64,000 bases of DNA, from contig JBBEAZ010000014.1 of NCBI GenBank assembly GCA_040882565.1, positions 62,001-126,000 of the forward strand. The letters run 5' to 3'. This document shows positions 40,704 to 48,970 of this stretch, in pieces; the stretch's first letter is position 1; every line of letters starts with the position of its first letter. This DNA comes from CF-162 sp040882565. GTDB taxonomy: Bacteria > Chloroflexota > Dehalococcoidia > SM23-28-2 > RBG-16-64-32. The notes below the pieces were generated by a model. The model saw only the letters and a program-made list of their open reading frames with translations. It ran no database searches and had not been told where the DNA came from. The translations under genes and the position numbers were made by a program.

Positions 40704-41420
40704 CTAGCCGCCGGCGGAGACAGCGGCGGGGCTCTCGAGAGCGGCTCGGACGACGAGCCGGTTGTCGTATTCGCCGCCGAAGATCGGGTCGTTCGTGTCG
40801 GTGTAGGTCCCGTCGCAGGTGATGATCGTGATGATATCGGTGTCGCTGGCGCTCATGACCTGCAGGGAGTTGGGGTCACTGGCGACGACCTGGAAGACGT
40901 CGGTGACTTTGTACTTGAGCTCGACGCCATCAGTGCCCAGCAGCTTGATCTCGTCACCGACGCTGAGCGACTCGAGCCGGTAGAAAACGGCGGCGCCGAA
41001 CCAAGTCACGTGGCCGGCGAAGACGGCGTTGCTGCCGGTTCCAGGCTGAGCCGAGAAGTTGTACCAGGCGACGACCTGTGCTGCGTCGTCGCCGGTCGGG
41101 ACCTCCGGCACGGCGTCTGCGTCGAGGCCGTACTTGCGGACGGGCGCCTGGACGCTGATCTTGTCGATAACCATCGTGTAGTCCTCCAAGGGCAGTGGAG
41201 GGGTTGGTATTGGGGTCTGAGTGAGGTTGGCCGTAGGTTTTGGCGTGCGGGGCGCTGTCGTCGGGGTGCCGAGATCGCGAACCTCGACTTCTTCTTTGCC
41301 GTCGCCACCGGTCACCTGGAGGACGGCGACGGCGACGAGGGCCACGCCACCGACGAAGGCGAGGCCGCCGAGCGCGAGGAGCGCGCGGCGGAGGGGACTT
41401 GCTTCGCTGAAGAATTTCAT
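40704..41420 (-). CDS. Sortase (class E/F-like), second of two
   Basis: The 238-residue protein is a paralog of the sortase at 39949: both contain VAWYNFSA, NAVFAGHVTW and TIITC. It has one membrane helix and a Thr/Pro-rich stalk before the catalytic domain, with EYDNRLVVRA holding the Arg. I use ATG 41420; the frame is open upstream. A perfect TATAAT lies 18 bases before it. Confidence 0.9.
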   Translation of the reverse strand: MKFFSEASPLRRALLALGGLAFVGGVALVAVAVLQVTGGDGKEEVEVRDLGTPTTAPRTPKPTANLTQTPIPTPPLPLEDYTMVIDKISVQAPVRKYGLDADAVPEVPTGDDAAQVVAWYNFSAQPGTGSNAVFAGHVTWFGAAVFYRLESLSVGDEIKLLGTDGVELKYKVTDVFQVVASDPNSLQVMSASDTDIITIITCDGTYTDTNDPIFGGEYDNRLVVRAALESPAAVSAGG

Positions 41421-41438
41421 AGGTATTGGGCAACCTCT

Positions 41439-41444
41439 ATTATA
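41439..41444 (-). promoter_or_regulatory. -10 box of the sortase pair
   Basis: Minus-strand TATAAT, 18 bases before the ATG. AGAGG lies between, so this unit has a short leader. Confidence 0.5.
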
Positions 41445-41503
41445 AGTGGACGGCACGTTACGACACGCCTTTACACATATAGACGCGATAACAAGACGAA
41501 TGG

Positions 41504-42484
41504 ATGCACACCTTGGCTGATGAATCTGGACTGACTGCCATCGAAGGGCTGGTTGTAGGCCATTGGACGGACCTCGACGCTGCTACGGGCTGCACGGTGG
41601 TCTTGTGCCCGGCCGGGGTGGTGGCTTCGGTCGATGTGCGGGGTGGCGCGCCGGCGACGCGGGAGACTGATCTGCTCCGCACGGGGAACCTCGTGGATCG
41701 TGTCCACGCGATCCTGCTGTCCGGGGGGAGCGCGTACGGGCTGGACGCGGCGACGGGAGTCATGCGTTGGCTGGAGGAGCGCGGTCACGGTTACCCGGTG
41801 ACGAGCGGCGTTGTGCCGATCGTGCCTACTGCTGCGCTATACGACCTGGGCTTTGGGCGAGGGGACCGTCGGCCGGACGCCGACGCTGGATATGCGGCGT
41901 GCGAAGTGGCGAACGACGGCGCGGTCATGGAGGGCACGGTCGGTGCTGGAACGGGCGCTACGGTGGCGAAGGCGCTGGGGATTGAGCAGGCGATGAAGGG
42001 AGGGATTGGTACTGCGGCGGAACGGACGGTGTCCGGCATCACTGTGGCGGCGCTGATCGCAGTCAACGCCTGGGGAGAGGTTGTCGATCCGACCAGCGGG
42101 CGAGTCGTCGCGGGGCCGCGGGCTGAGGAACGGGGGTTCGTGGATACGATCGAGGTATTGCGCGAGCGACCGCCGCTATCGCCGTTCGCCGCGGAGAACA
42201 GCACGCTAGGGGTTGTCGCGACGGATGCTGTGCTGACGAAAGAGGGGTGTGCGCGGCTGGCGACGATGGCGCACGCGGGGCTGGCGCGGACGATTCGGCC
42301 GATACACACACCCGTCGACGGCGACATCATTTTCGCGCTGGCGACCGGGGCGAACGAGACGGCGACGGACCTGCTGCAACTCGGTGGGCTGGCGGCGCGC
42401 GCAGCGGAGCGGGCGGTGCTGCGTGCGGTGCTGGCGGCGACCGGGCTGGCGGGCGTTCCGTCCGCGGCGGAGTGGCCGGCTTAG
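41504..42484 (+). CDS. P1-family peptidase (DmpA/aminopeptidase-like)
   Basis: The 326-residue protein belongs to the self-cleaving Ntn-type P1 family: EGLVVGHWTDLDAATGCTVV and VRGGAPATRETDLL at the N-terminus, and the processing site ENSTLGVVATDA, where cleavage before a Ser/Thr frees the nucleophile. The C-terminus shows DGDIIFALATG. Members hydrolyse N-terminal D- or L-residues or beta-peptides. It is divergent from the sortases. Confidence 0.9.
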   Translation: MHTLADESGLTAIEGLVVGHWTDLDAATGCTVVLCPAGVVASVDVRGGAPATRETDLLRTGNLVDRVHAILLSGGSAYGLDAATGVMRWLEERGHGYPVTSGVVPIVPTAALYDLGFGRGDRRPDADAGYAACEVANDGAVMEGTVGAGTGATVAKALGIEQAMKGGIGTAAERTVSGITVAALIAVNAWGEVVDPTSGRVVAGPRAEERGFVDTIEVLRERPPLSPFAAENSTLGVVATDAVLTKEGCARLATMAHAGLARTIRPIHTPVDGDIIFALATGANETATDLLQLGGLAARAAERAVLRAVLAATGLAGVPSAAEWPA

Positions 42485-42578
42485 GGCGTCTTTACCGAAC
42501 CTTTACTAACGTCGTATGGCCCTTCACCTTCCTATTCACTCGTAGGACGGACACTTGTGCCAGACACGTCGCAGTCTA

Positions 42579-42606
42579 TTGCCGGACGAAGGCCGCGACA
42601 TATAGG
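42579..42606 (+). promoter_or_regulatory. Promoter of the Trp-repeat protein gene
   Basis: TTGCCG, 16-base spacer, TATAGG. The predicted short leader contains AGGAGGG 8 bases before the ATG. Confidence 0.45.
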
Positions 42607-42633
42607 GGGCAAGCGCCCAGGAGGGTTTAGACC

Positions 42634-44445
42634 ATGGGTATTGTGAATAGTCTCTTCCGACGGACGGAGAGAGAGGCTGACGGGGAGTACGGCGATTCGC
42701 CGGTAGAAGCGCAATCGACCGCGCAGCTAGTAATCCTCGTGCCGGACGGCGCCGGGATTGCGGCATATCAGGTCCACGCATTCTCGTCGGCCGAAACCGC
42801 CGAGGAATTCCTGGAGTCGACACTCCGTGGATGGATCCGCGAGGGCACGATCCTCTTCTGGGGTATGACCTGGCTTCCGCACTTTGACGATGACTGCATC
42901 ATCGAGCCCGTCGTCCTGATCAAGGACATCAGGCGCATGGGGCCGGTGTACACCTTCTCGTTCGCCGACCTCGATTCTGCGTACGCGTTCGTCCGTCACG
43001 AGATGAAGGCGGGTCTCGATCTCGGACAAGTCAGCGTCTACTGGGCGCTACCGGCACGCATACACAACGACTACTCAAGCCGGCCGCTGGTGACGCCGAG
43101 CGACTCGCCGCACCGGGCGCCGATGCTTGTGCAGATCCGGCGGGAGCACTCACCGTTGGCCGACATGGCGGAGGAGATTGCGGCAGAAGCGGCCGTGGCC
43201 GCAGCCGAACCGCAGGCGCGGAAAGTTCCTTCTGACCCAGCGCTGCCCGAGGAACTCGTGGGTAACGCACTCGGTGAGGTTGACCTTGCGAAGGTGATCA
43301 ACATCCTGAGCGCGAAGGGCCTGCGCCCGATCGCGGGGAATTGTACGAATGGAAACGGGGCGCATGCAGCGCCTGCTCAGGACGAAGGCGTGGCTGCGGC
43401 GGACGCTACAGTTAAGCTGCCTCACGACGAAGCTGTCGTTCAGCCGCAGACTGCCGATGACGCGCCTGATGGCGTAAGGCCGATTGACGACGAGACACTA
43501 CATGTGACCCTTGGCGACGTATACGGCGAGCCGATGCGCATCGTCAGGCGGACGAACCGGGACGCGCTTCCGCAATTGGGTGACTTTGAGTGCGAGCACG
43601 AGGAGCCGGAGGCGTTCAAGACGCTACCGCACGGCGTTGAGGAGATGCGCCAACCCGAGACAATGGGAGATGACGCGCCATCCGGGATTGTCGCTGCGTG
43701 GGGCAATGTCAGCTTTGGGCTGGACAAGGCCCTCGACGTGCACGTTGCACGGAGGGTGACGGCGATCCTTGCGTGGAAGCGTCTCAGCCGAGCCTTCGCA
43801 CTTGGCGCGCGGGCGCGCGATCTGCAGAAGACGCGCATCATCTGGCGAAATGGTGTCGAGGCCCTGGCCTCCGCCGCGACCATTCAGACGTTGGAGCGCG
43901 AGGCGATGGTACGCTGCTGGCAAAATGCTGCGCGAGCACTGGGAAAGGGCGCGGAAGTGCGCTCCGGCCGGCGGGCGATCCGGCATGCGTGGCTGAACAT
44001 ATCATGGACTCTTGAAGAGGCGGCTTACGCTGCGAACCTGGAACGCAAAGCGGCGTTGAACCGGGCGTGGTCGTCGCTCAGCACCGCGTTCGCGCAAGCG
44101 AGGCTGTCGCTGGGGGTGTCTGAAGCGGCCAAAGCGAAGGGCAGGTATGAGGGGCTGGTGTCTGCGTGGAGCGCGGCGACTTCTGCGTTGCGCGCCTTTG
44201 CATTCGCGAAGCGGCGGCACGATGGGCTGATGCGGGCCTGGGAATTGCTGGCATACGCCTGCGCGGACGTTTTCGAGGCGGCAACGGCGCAGGCCGTCGA
44301 GGCGGAGGCGGCAGTCGAGACGGTCGCGGAGGAAGCGATCGACGGGGCGGCCGTGATCGAAATGTGGCGGTTCCGTGAGGGCGGGCGTTTCCAGTCGAAG
44401 GAAGAGGACTTCCACGGCTTCGGCTCACCGCCGGGCCGCTTCTAA
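42634..44445 (+). CDS. Large protein with about eight Trp-anchored helical repeats
   Basis: The product has 603 residues and no recognised family. Residues about 30-145 hold two similar modules (AYQVHAFSSAETAEEFL ... FWGMTW and VYTFSFADLDSAYAFV ... VYWALP). A long acidic, Ala/Pro-rich linker runs to about 345. Residues 350-545 are helical repeats with Trp at 356, 381, 404, 429, 453, 479, 512 and 536, mostly 23-26 apart, each of the form x-AW-x3-S-x-A followed by a basic segment. No signal peptide or membrane helix, so it is probably cytoplasmic, a binding scaffold by inference. It is a single-gene unit with its own promoter and terminator. Confidence 0.75.
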   Translation: MGIVNSLFRRTEREADGEYGDSPVEAQSTAQLVILVPDGAGIAAYQVHAFSSAETAEEFLESTLRGWIREGTILFWGMTWLPHFDDDCIIEPVVLIKDIRRMGPVYTFSFADLDSAYAFVRHEMKAGLDLGQVSVYWALPARIHNDYSSRPLVTPSDSPHRAPMLVQIRREHSPLADMAEEIAAEAAVAAAEPQARKVPSDPALPEELVGNALGEVDLAKVINILSAKGLRPIAGNCTNGNGAHAAPAQDEGVAAADATVKLPHDEAVVQPQTADDAPDGVRPIDDETLHVTLGDVYGEPMRIVRRTNRDALPQLGDFECEHEEPEAFKTLPHGVEEMRQPETMGDDAPSGIVAAWGNVSFGLDKALDVHVARRVTAILAWKRLSRAFALGARARDLQKTRIIWRNGVEALASAATIQTLEREAMVRCWQNAARALGKGAEVRSGRRAIRHAWLNISWTLEEAAYAANLERKAALNRAWSSLSTAFAQARLSLGVSEAAKAKGRYEGLVSAWSAATSALRAFAFAKRRHDGLMRAWELLAYACADVFEAATAQAVEAEAAVETVAEEAIDGAAVIEMWRFREGGRFQSKEEDFHGFGSPPGRF

Positions 44446-44467
44446 GGTCTGTAACTGAGGCACGACG

Positions 44468-44493
44468 GGCCGCCGGGAAACCGGCGGCCTTTT
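44468..44493 (+). terminator. Rho-independent terminator after the Trp-repeat gene
   Basis: A perfect 9-bp stem (GGCCGCCGG / CCGGCGGCC) with a GAAA loop, followed by TTTT. Confidence 0.85.
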
Positions 44494-44522
44494 AGCGTTT
44501 CTGGTGGTTTGTGGGCAGCGGG

Positions 44523-45020
44523 TCAGTCGATGTCGACGATGACCCAGGAGTCGGGGTCGCAACCGACGCGTAGCTCGCCTTTGGGGTCCCAATAGACTTT
44601 CTCGAGGGGTCCGCTTTCCGCTGGCGCGGCGACAACGCGATCTCCTTGACTGACGGAATTCGCGATACCTTGGCCACGGACATCGGTAACGACGCCCTTG
44701 TTTAGAATTACCAGGGCGTCCGCCTCACAAGTCTGCGAAACCCCATGCCCCGGCTTGCCGAGAATGACCTTGCCGCTCTCGTCAACTGGAAATGAATCGG
44801 CGATGACAAAGAACTGGAGCCTCCCGGAGGGCGCCAGGTGGAGCCCGGCATCATTTGAGATAACGGCGGGATCTGGCGTTTCCTCGGCGCTTTGCGCTCT
44901 TGTTGGGATCCCTCCGCCGCCGTCTGTCAACAGCGCGACGGCGAGGAAGAGTAGCGCGCACAGGAATGCTGCGCCAGTGAGGACGTTGATGCGGTTGTTG
45001 TCTCGAGTTAGGGATTTCAA
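44523..45020 (-). CDS. Exported protein of unknown function
   Basis: The 165-residue product has a membrane or signal helix (VLTGAAFLCALLFLAVALL), then a beta-rich domain with two Cys (SQTCEADALVILN, VGCDPDSWVIVD). No family recognised. It lies 14 bases downstream of the metallopeptidase gene and is probably co-expressed with it. Confidence 0.65.
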   Translation of the reverse strand: MKSLTRDNNRINVLTGAAFLCALLFLAVALLTDGGGGIPTRAQSAEETPDPAVISNDAGLHLAPSGRLQFFVIADSFPVDESGKVILGKPGHGVSQTCEADALVILNKGVVTDVRGQGIANSVSQGDRVVAAPAESGPLEKVYWDPKGELRVGCDPDSWVIVDID

Positions 45021-45034
45021 AGTCTACTTACCTC

Positions 45035-45715
45035 TCAGCATGTATATGCATACATGCAACGGGGCACCAGCACATCACTTGTCTCCACGGTGTTCAGGCA
45101 CGCGCCCAGCGCCATAACCGTCTGGCAAGGGCTGTGGTGTTCTAGCGCCATCGCGTGGCCGAGTTCATGAGCTAGGATGAATGTTTGTATGCCTTCCGAG
45201 AAGCCTTGGGCATCGATCCACAGCGTGTTTACCCAAACGCTCGATTTGGTCGCTGCGACGCAACAGCCACCCACATAGCTCCACGCCTCGGGTACTGATT
45301 GCCATAACTCAGGGAACCAACAGGCCGCGTAGGCTGATCCCTGCGGAGGAACCCCGCACTGGTTCTGATTGGAAAATGTGCGGAACCCGAGTGGGATTGA
45401 CCCGCATGTCCCGTTGTTGTAATAGTCGATTCCGTAACCATGGGTGGTTTCCCAATCGTCTGTCGCTAGCGCGATGTTTGGCGTCAGGCCGAAGGTAGTG
45501 AGAGCTTGGTCGCATGGGCGCCACTTTACCTGATTGGTGGTGTAATCCTCAAAGAAGTAAAACCTGGTGTTAGGATAGTACGCGTAACGTGAATCGACGT
45601 GCCCTGCTTGCCCGCTACGGACGGAGACGGCGAGGACAGAAACTGCGAGAGTGGTGCAATGACCAACATCCTCAACCATGGGATGTTTCTGCGTGTGACC
45701 ATCGACGCACCCCAT
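45035..45715 (-). CDS. Secreted metzincin-type zinc metallopeptidase
   Basis: The 226-residue product has the zinc motif HELGHAMALEH (HExxHxxGxxH-like, third ligand His) and many Cys (GGCCVAATK, PRCMYAYTC), as in extracellular proteases. No propeptide is evident. The N-terminus is uncertain: ATG 45715 or ATG 45679, the latter followed by a weak hydrophobic segment (TLAVSVLAVSV). A promoter and palindrome lie just upstream. Confidence 0.75.
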   Translation of the reverse strand: MGCVDGHTQKHPMVEDVGHCTTLAVSVLAVSVRSGQAGHVDSRYAYYPNTRFYFFEDYTTNQVKWRPCDQALTTFGLTPNIALATDDWETTHGYGIDYYNNGTCGSIPLGFRTFSNQNQCGVPPQGSAYAACWFPELWQSVPEAWSYVGGCCVAATKSSVWVNTLWIDAQGFSEGIQTFILAHELGHAMALEHHSPCQTVMALGACLNTVETSDVLVPRCMYAYTC

Positions 45716-45718
45716 TTC

Positions 45719-45734
45719 TGACGCCGAGGCGTCA
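45719..45734. promoter_or_regulatory. 16-bp palindrome at the metallopeptidase transcription start
   Basis: TGACGCC and GGCGTCA flank a GA centre. The predicted +1 of the promoter at 45740-45768 falls at its edge, so it is a candidate operator. Confidence 0.45.
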
Positions 45735-45739
45735 CGTTT

Positions 45740-45768
45740 CGTTTATCATAGTCCTCCGCCGTTGTCAA
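45740..45768 (-). promoter_or_regulatory. Promoter of the metallopeptidase gene
   Basis: Minus-strand TTGACA (45768-45763), 17-base spacer, TAAACG (45745-45740). An alternative TATGAT lies inside the spacer. Confidence 0.45.
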
Positions 45769-45996
45769 GGTCTTGTGCAGGCTACCTCAGCCCAACCACC
45801 CCTACCTACAATGGCTAATCAGAAGAGAGGGTGTCCCGAAATTTCTTGAGCCAGCGCTTGGTAGGGGCGTCACGTATCTGACCCTGATTACCATGGGCTC
45901 TGCCTGGTTTCGCTTCCAACTTGGTTGCACCCCCCGGCACGGCGGCGCCCCGCAGGTGATTCACCGCGCGGAACGCCGAGCCCATGGCTTGTTCCC

Positions 45997-46818
45997 TCAG
46001 GGTTTCTGGCACCTGGGGCAGAAGTGGGTGCTGCGGCCGCCGAGGTGGATGCGGCGGATGGGGGTACCGCAGACGAGGCACGGTTCGTCGGTGCGCTGGT
46101 AGACGCGCACCTTGAGGTGGTGGAAGCCGGCCTCGCCGCGGCCGTCGACGTAGTCGCTGAAGCTGGAGCCGCGGTCGCCGACGGCCTCGGTCAGGACATC
46201 GACGATGGCGCGGTGCAGGCGTTCGGCGGCCGGCCGAGTGATTTTGTTGGCCGGCTTGCGGGGGTCGATCGCGGCCGCGAAGAGGGACTCGTCGGCGTAG
46301 ATGTTGCCGACCCCGGCGAGCACTGCCTGGTCGAGGAGCACCGCCTTGATGGGCGCGCCGCGCCGCTTGAGAAATGAGTGGAAGGCGGCGATGTCGAAGG
46401 CTGCTTCGAGCGGCTCCTGGCCGAGCTTGCCGGTGACGAGTTCGACGTCGTCGACGAGCCACATTGTGCCGAACTTGCGGACGTCGATGAAGCAGAGCGA
46501 GGTGCCGTCGTCGAGCTCGAAGCGGGCGCGGAGGTAGGGGTCGGGAAGGCAATCTTCGGGGGCGTGCTGGAGGCGGCCGGTCATGCGGAGGTGGACGATC
46601 CAGGTCAGGCCCTGGTCGAGGTGGATGAGGAGGTACTTACCGCGGCGGCCGATGTCCTCGATGCGGCGGCCGGTGAGGCTGCGACAGAACTCCTCGGGCG
46701 GGATGAGTTGCACCAGGCGGGGGGCGTTGGGGGAGATCCAGGCGCTGCGGACGGTGCGGCCGACGATGACGGGGAAGAGGTCGCGGCGGATGGTTTCGAC
46801 TTCGGGGAGTTCGGGCAT
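45997..46818 (-). CDS. mutM: Formamidopyrimidine-DNA glycosylase
   Basis: The 273-residue base-excision enzyme removes 8-oxoguanine and formamidopyrimidines. It begins MPELPEVETIRRDL with the catalytic Pro and Glu, has GRRGKYLLIHLD with the conserved Lys, GVGNIYADESLF, and a C-terminal zinc finger CLVCGTPI...HFCPRC. Start is fixed by the required N-terminal Pro. It diverges from the trpD2-like gene. Confidence 0.95.
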   Translation of the reverse strand: MPELPEVETIRRDLFPVIVGRTVRSAWISPNAPRLVQLIPPEEFCRSLTGRRIEDIGRRGKYLLIHLDQGLTWIVHLRMTGRLQHAPEDCLPDPYLRARFELDDGTSLCFIDVRKFGTMWLVDDVELVTGKLGQEPLEAAFDIAAFHSFLKRRGAPIKAVLLDQAVLAGVGNIYADESLFAAAIDPRKPANKITRPAAERLHRAIVDVLTEAVGDRGSSFSDYVDGRGEAGFHHLKVRVYQRTDEPCLVCGTPIRRIHLGGRSTHFCPRCQKP

Positions 46819-46824
46819 GGGGGA

Positions 46825-46830
46825 ATAGTA
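46825..46830 (-). promoter_or_regulatory. Extended -10 box of mutM, leaderless arrangement
   Basis: Minus-strand TGC-TACTAT (extended -10) ends 6 bases before the ATG at 46818; no Shine-Dalgarno. Confidence 0.5.
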
Positions 46831-46872
46831 GCAAGAGACATGAGATATGCGCATGGGACGGACGTGGGAGCA

Positions 46873-46907
46873 AGTGAATAGTGAACGGTGGACAGTGGAC
46901 AGTAGAT
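46873..46907 (+). repeat. Heptamer tandem repeat, copy E
   Basis: Units AGTGAAT, AGTGAAC, GGTGGAC, AGTGGAC, AGTAGAT between the divergent mutM and trpD2-like genes. Confidence 0.75.
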
Positions 46908-46932
46908 AGGCAGGGAGGGCGTTGTTCGGGCG

Positions 46933-46938
46933 TACACT
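46933..46938 (+). promoter_or_regulatory. -10 box of the trpD2-like gene
   Basis: TACACT ends 9 bases before ATG 46948. A GGGGAG run touches the ATG directly, too close to act as Shine-Dalgarno. Confidence 0.45.
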
Positions 46939-46947
46939 GTTGGGGAG

Positions 46948-48021
46948 ATGAGTTCGGATGGGGTTGAGCGGGATCTGGCGCCGTTTGAGCGGATGCGGTC
47001 GTATTTGAAGGCGATTGGGCAGGGGCCGCGGAGCGGACGGGATTTGACGCGCGAGGAGGCGCGGGATGCGATTGATCTGATCCTTGACGGGGGGGCGACG
47101 CGGGCGCAGGCGGGGGGGTTTCTGCTGCTGCAGCGGTACAAGGGGGAGTCCGTCGAGGAGTTGATGGGCTTCTGCGATGCGTACCGGGCGCGGGCGGCGC
47201 TGATCAAGCCGAAGGCTGAGGGGCTGCTGGATGTTGGGAGCCCCTATGACGGGCGCAAGAAGAGCATTGTCGTCAGCCCGGCTTCTGCGATTGTGGTGGC
47301 GGCGGCGGGGGTGCCGGTGGTGATGCACGGCGAGAAGGACCTGGGGCCGAAGCACGGCGTGCCGGTGGGCGATGTGCTGGAGTCGCTGGGGGTGGATGTG
47401 GACCGCGAGCCGGCGGAGGTTGCGCGGTCGATCGAGGAAACCGGCTTAGGCTACATGCGCCAGGCGCGGTTTGTGCCGGATGTTTACGGCGTCCGCGGCT
47501 TGCGCGAGGAAGTGGCGCTGCGGACGGTGTTCGCGACGGTGGAGAAGGTGGCGAACCTGGCGGGGGCTGACTACAGCATCATCGGGCTGGCGCACCTTCC
47601 TTATATGGAGAAGATGCTGGCGGCGGCGGCCGGGAACGGATTCAAGCGGGTGCTGGTGGTACAGGGGATCGAGGGGAATGAAGACGCGCCGACGTCACGG
47701 CCCTGCCGGGCGTTCCTGCGGGAGGGGGGCGAGACGACCGAGCTGAAGATCGACGCCTCGGAGTACGGGCTGCAGCCGGCGACGAAGGAAGAGATGGCCG
47801 GTGGCGATGCTCGACATAACGCGGCGATTGCTGAAAGCATCTTTGGCGGGGAGGCGGGAGCTTACCGTGATCTGGTGCTGCTGAACGCTGGGGTGCGGAT
47901 ATGGCTGGCGGAGCGGGCGGCGGATATTGGGGCGGGAATTGAGATGGCGCGGGATGCGATTGATTCGTGGGCGGCGAGGGCGAAGCTGGACGCGCTGCGC
48001 GGCGTGGCGGGGGCTGCATAA
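46948..48021 (+). CDS. Anthranilate phosphoribosyltransferase-family protein (TrpD2/YbiB-like)
   Basis: The 357-residue product has the class IV phosphoribosyltransferase fold: LTREEARDAIDLILDGGATR in the helical domain, LLDVGSPYDGRKKSIVVSPA, HGEKDLGPKHGVPVGDVLES and AHLPYMEKM. The PRPP-loop residues of true TrpD are altered, and no trp genes are adjacent, which favours the TrpD2/YbiB group (nucleic-acid binding, DNA-damage linked in E. coli). Divergence from mutM fits a repair association. Confidence 0.75.
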   Translation: MSSDGVERDLAPFERMRSYLKAIGQGPRSGRDLTREEARDAIDLILDGGATRAQAGGFLLLQRYKGESVEELMGFCDAYRARAALIKPKAEGLLDVGSPYDGRKKSIVVSPASAIVVAAAGVPVVMHGEKDLGPKHGVPVGDVLESLGVDVDREPAEVARSIEETGLGYMRQARFVPDVYGVRGLREEVALRTVFATVEKVANLAGADYSIIGLAHLPYMEKMLAAAAGNGFKRVLVVQGIEGNEDAPTSRPCRAFLREGGETTELKIDASEYGLQPATKEEMAGGDARHNAAIAESIFGGEAGAYRDLVLLNAGVRIWLAERAADIGAGIEMARDAIDSWAARAKLDALRGVAGAA

Positions 48022-48023
48022 AA

Positions 48024-48791
48024 ATGGTGAGGGTTGGCGTAGCTGGGATTGCGGCTGCCGCTGTCCTCGCAGCCTTGTTTGACAGCTCGGGAATTGGGAC
48101 GCCGACGAATGCGTCTGTTCCAGATTGCTATGTAGCGGCGCAGCCGACCGGCGGGAACCCTAACGCACCGACGGATCTTGACGCGGACTTACCTCCTTTC
48201 CAATTCCTTGGCCAGACCGATATAGCCTGGACTGACAATTCGGACAACGAGGCCTGTTTCGTTGTGGAGAGGAAGTTTGTTGACCAGGAGTATGAGCTTG
48301 TCGCGATACTCCCCGCAAACACCGATGAGTTCCGAGATGAGGGACCATATGACCAGGGAGATTGGCTGTTTTACCGCGTCTACGCAGCAACTTCCACGCA
48401 GCGGTCCTTCTATTCCAACGAGGATGATGTCGACATACCGATCGTAGATCCAACCCCAACTCCAACTCCAACTGGATCGCCGCCGATAGCCGGGAACCTC
48501 CGTGGGGACCTCAACTGCGATGGAGATGTTGACCCTCTGGACTCAATGTCGTTGCTTCGTACGGATGCCGGGCTTGCGCTGGACCTCCCGAGCGGTTGCC
48601 TTCCGCTGGACGCCGAGGTGGACGTGGATCCGACTGGTGTTGGCTTTCCTGTCCACCAGAAAGGCGACCTGAACTGCCTGGACGGGATGGATCCTCGCGA
48701 TTCGCTTGTTGTCCTGCGCTATGACGCCGGCCTCGATCCAGGTCTGGTTGAGGATTGCTGGCCGCTTGGTACTGAGGTGTGGCCAGCGTGA
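48024..48791 (+). CDS. Secreted fibronectin-III/dockerin-like protein
   Basis: The 255-residue product has a signal peptide (VGVAGIAAAAVLAALF), an Fn3-like domain (about 45-140: DIAWTDNSDNEACFVVERK, FYRVYAATS), a Thr-Pro linker and two dockerin-like units: GDLNCDGDVDPLDSMSLLR and GDLNCLDGMDPRDSLVVLR. These Ca-binding loops match the modules on the RCC1 protein at 62101. ATG is two bases after the trpD2-like stop. Confidence 0.8.
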   Translation: MVRVGVAGIAAAAVLAALFDSSGIGTPTNASVPDCYVAAQPTGGNPNAPTDLDADLPPFQFLGQTDIAWTDNSDNEACFVVERKFVDQEYELVAILPANTDEFRDEGPYDQGDWLFYRVYAATSTQRSFYSNEDDVDIPIVDPTPTPTPTGSPPIAGNLRGDLNCDGDVDPLDSMSLLRTDAGLALDLPSGCLPLDAEVDVDPTGVGFPVHQKGDLNCLDGMDPRDSLVVLRYDAGLDPGLVEDCWPLGTEVWPA

Positions 48792-48917
48792 CCGGGCGAT
48801 GGGCAGTCTAGCGAGTCGCTGCCGCGCTGTGTCGGAGGGTCTGCGGACTGCTCGCCTTCGCTGCGCCGACGCCCACCTCCGACTTGGCTGGCGCCGCGCT
48901 CAAGACAGGGCTTCGTT

Positions 48918-48945
48918 GCGCCTTCGGCTTCGCTCAGGGAACGCG
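48918..48945. repeat. REP-like repeat before the 48986 gene
   Basis: GCGCCTTCGGCTTCGCTCAG followed by GGAACGCG. A partial second copy (CGCCTTCGCTGCGCC) lies at about 48852. Confidence 0.5.
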
Positions 48946-48970
48946 TTTGACCCCTGAAATCTGAGGAGCG

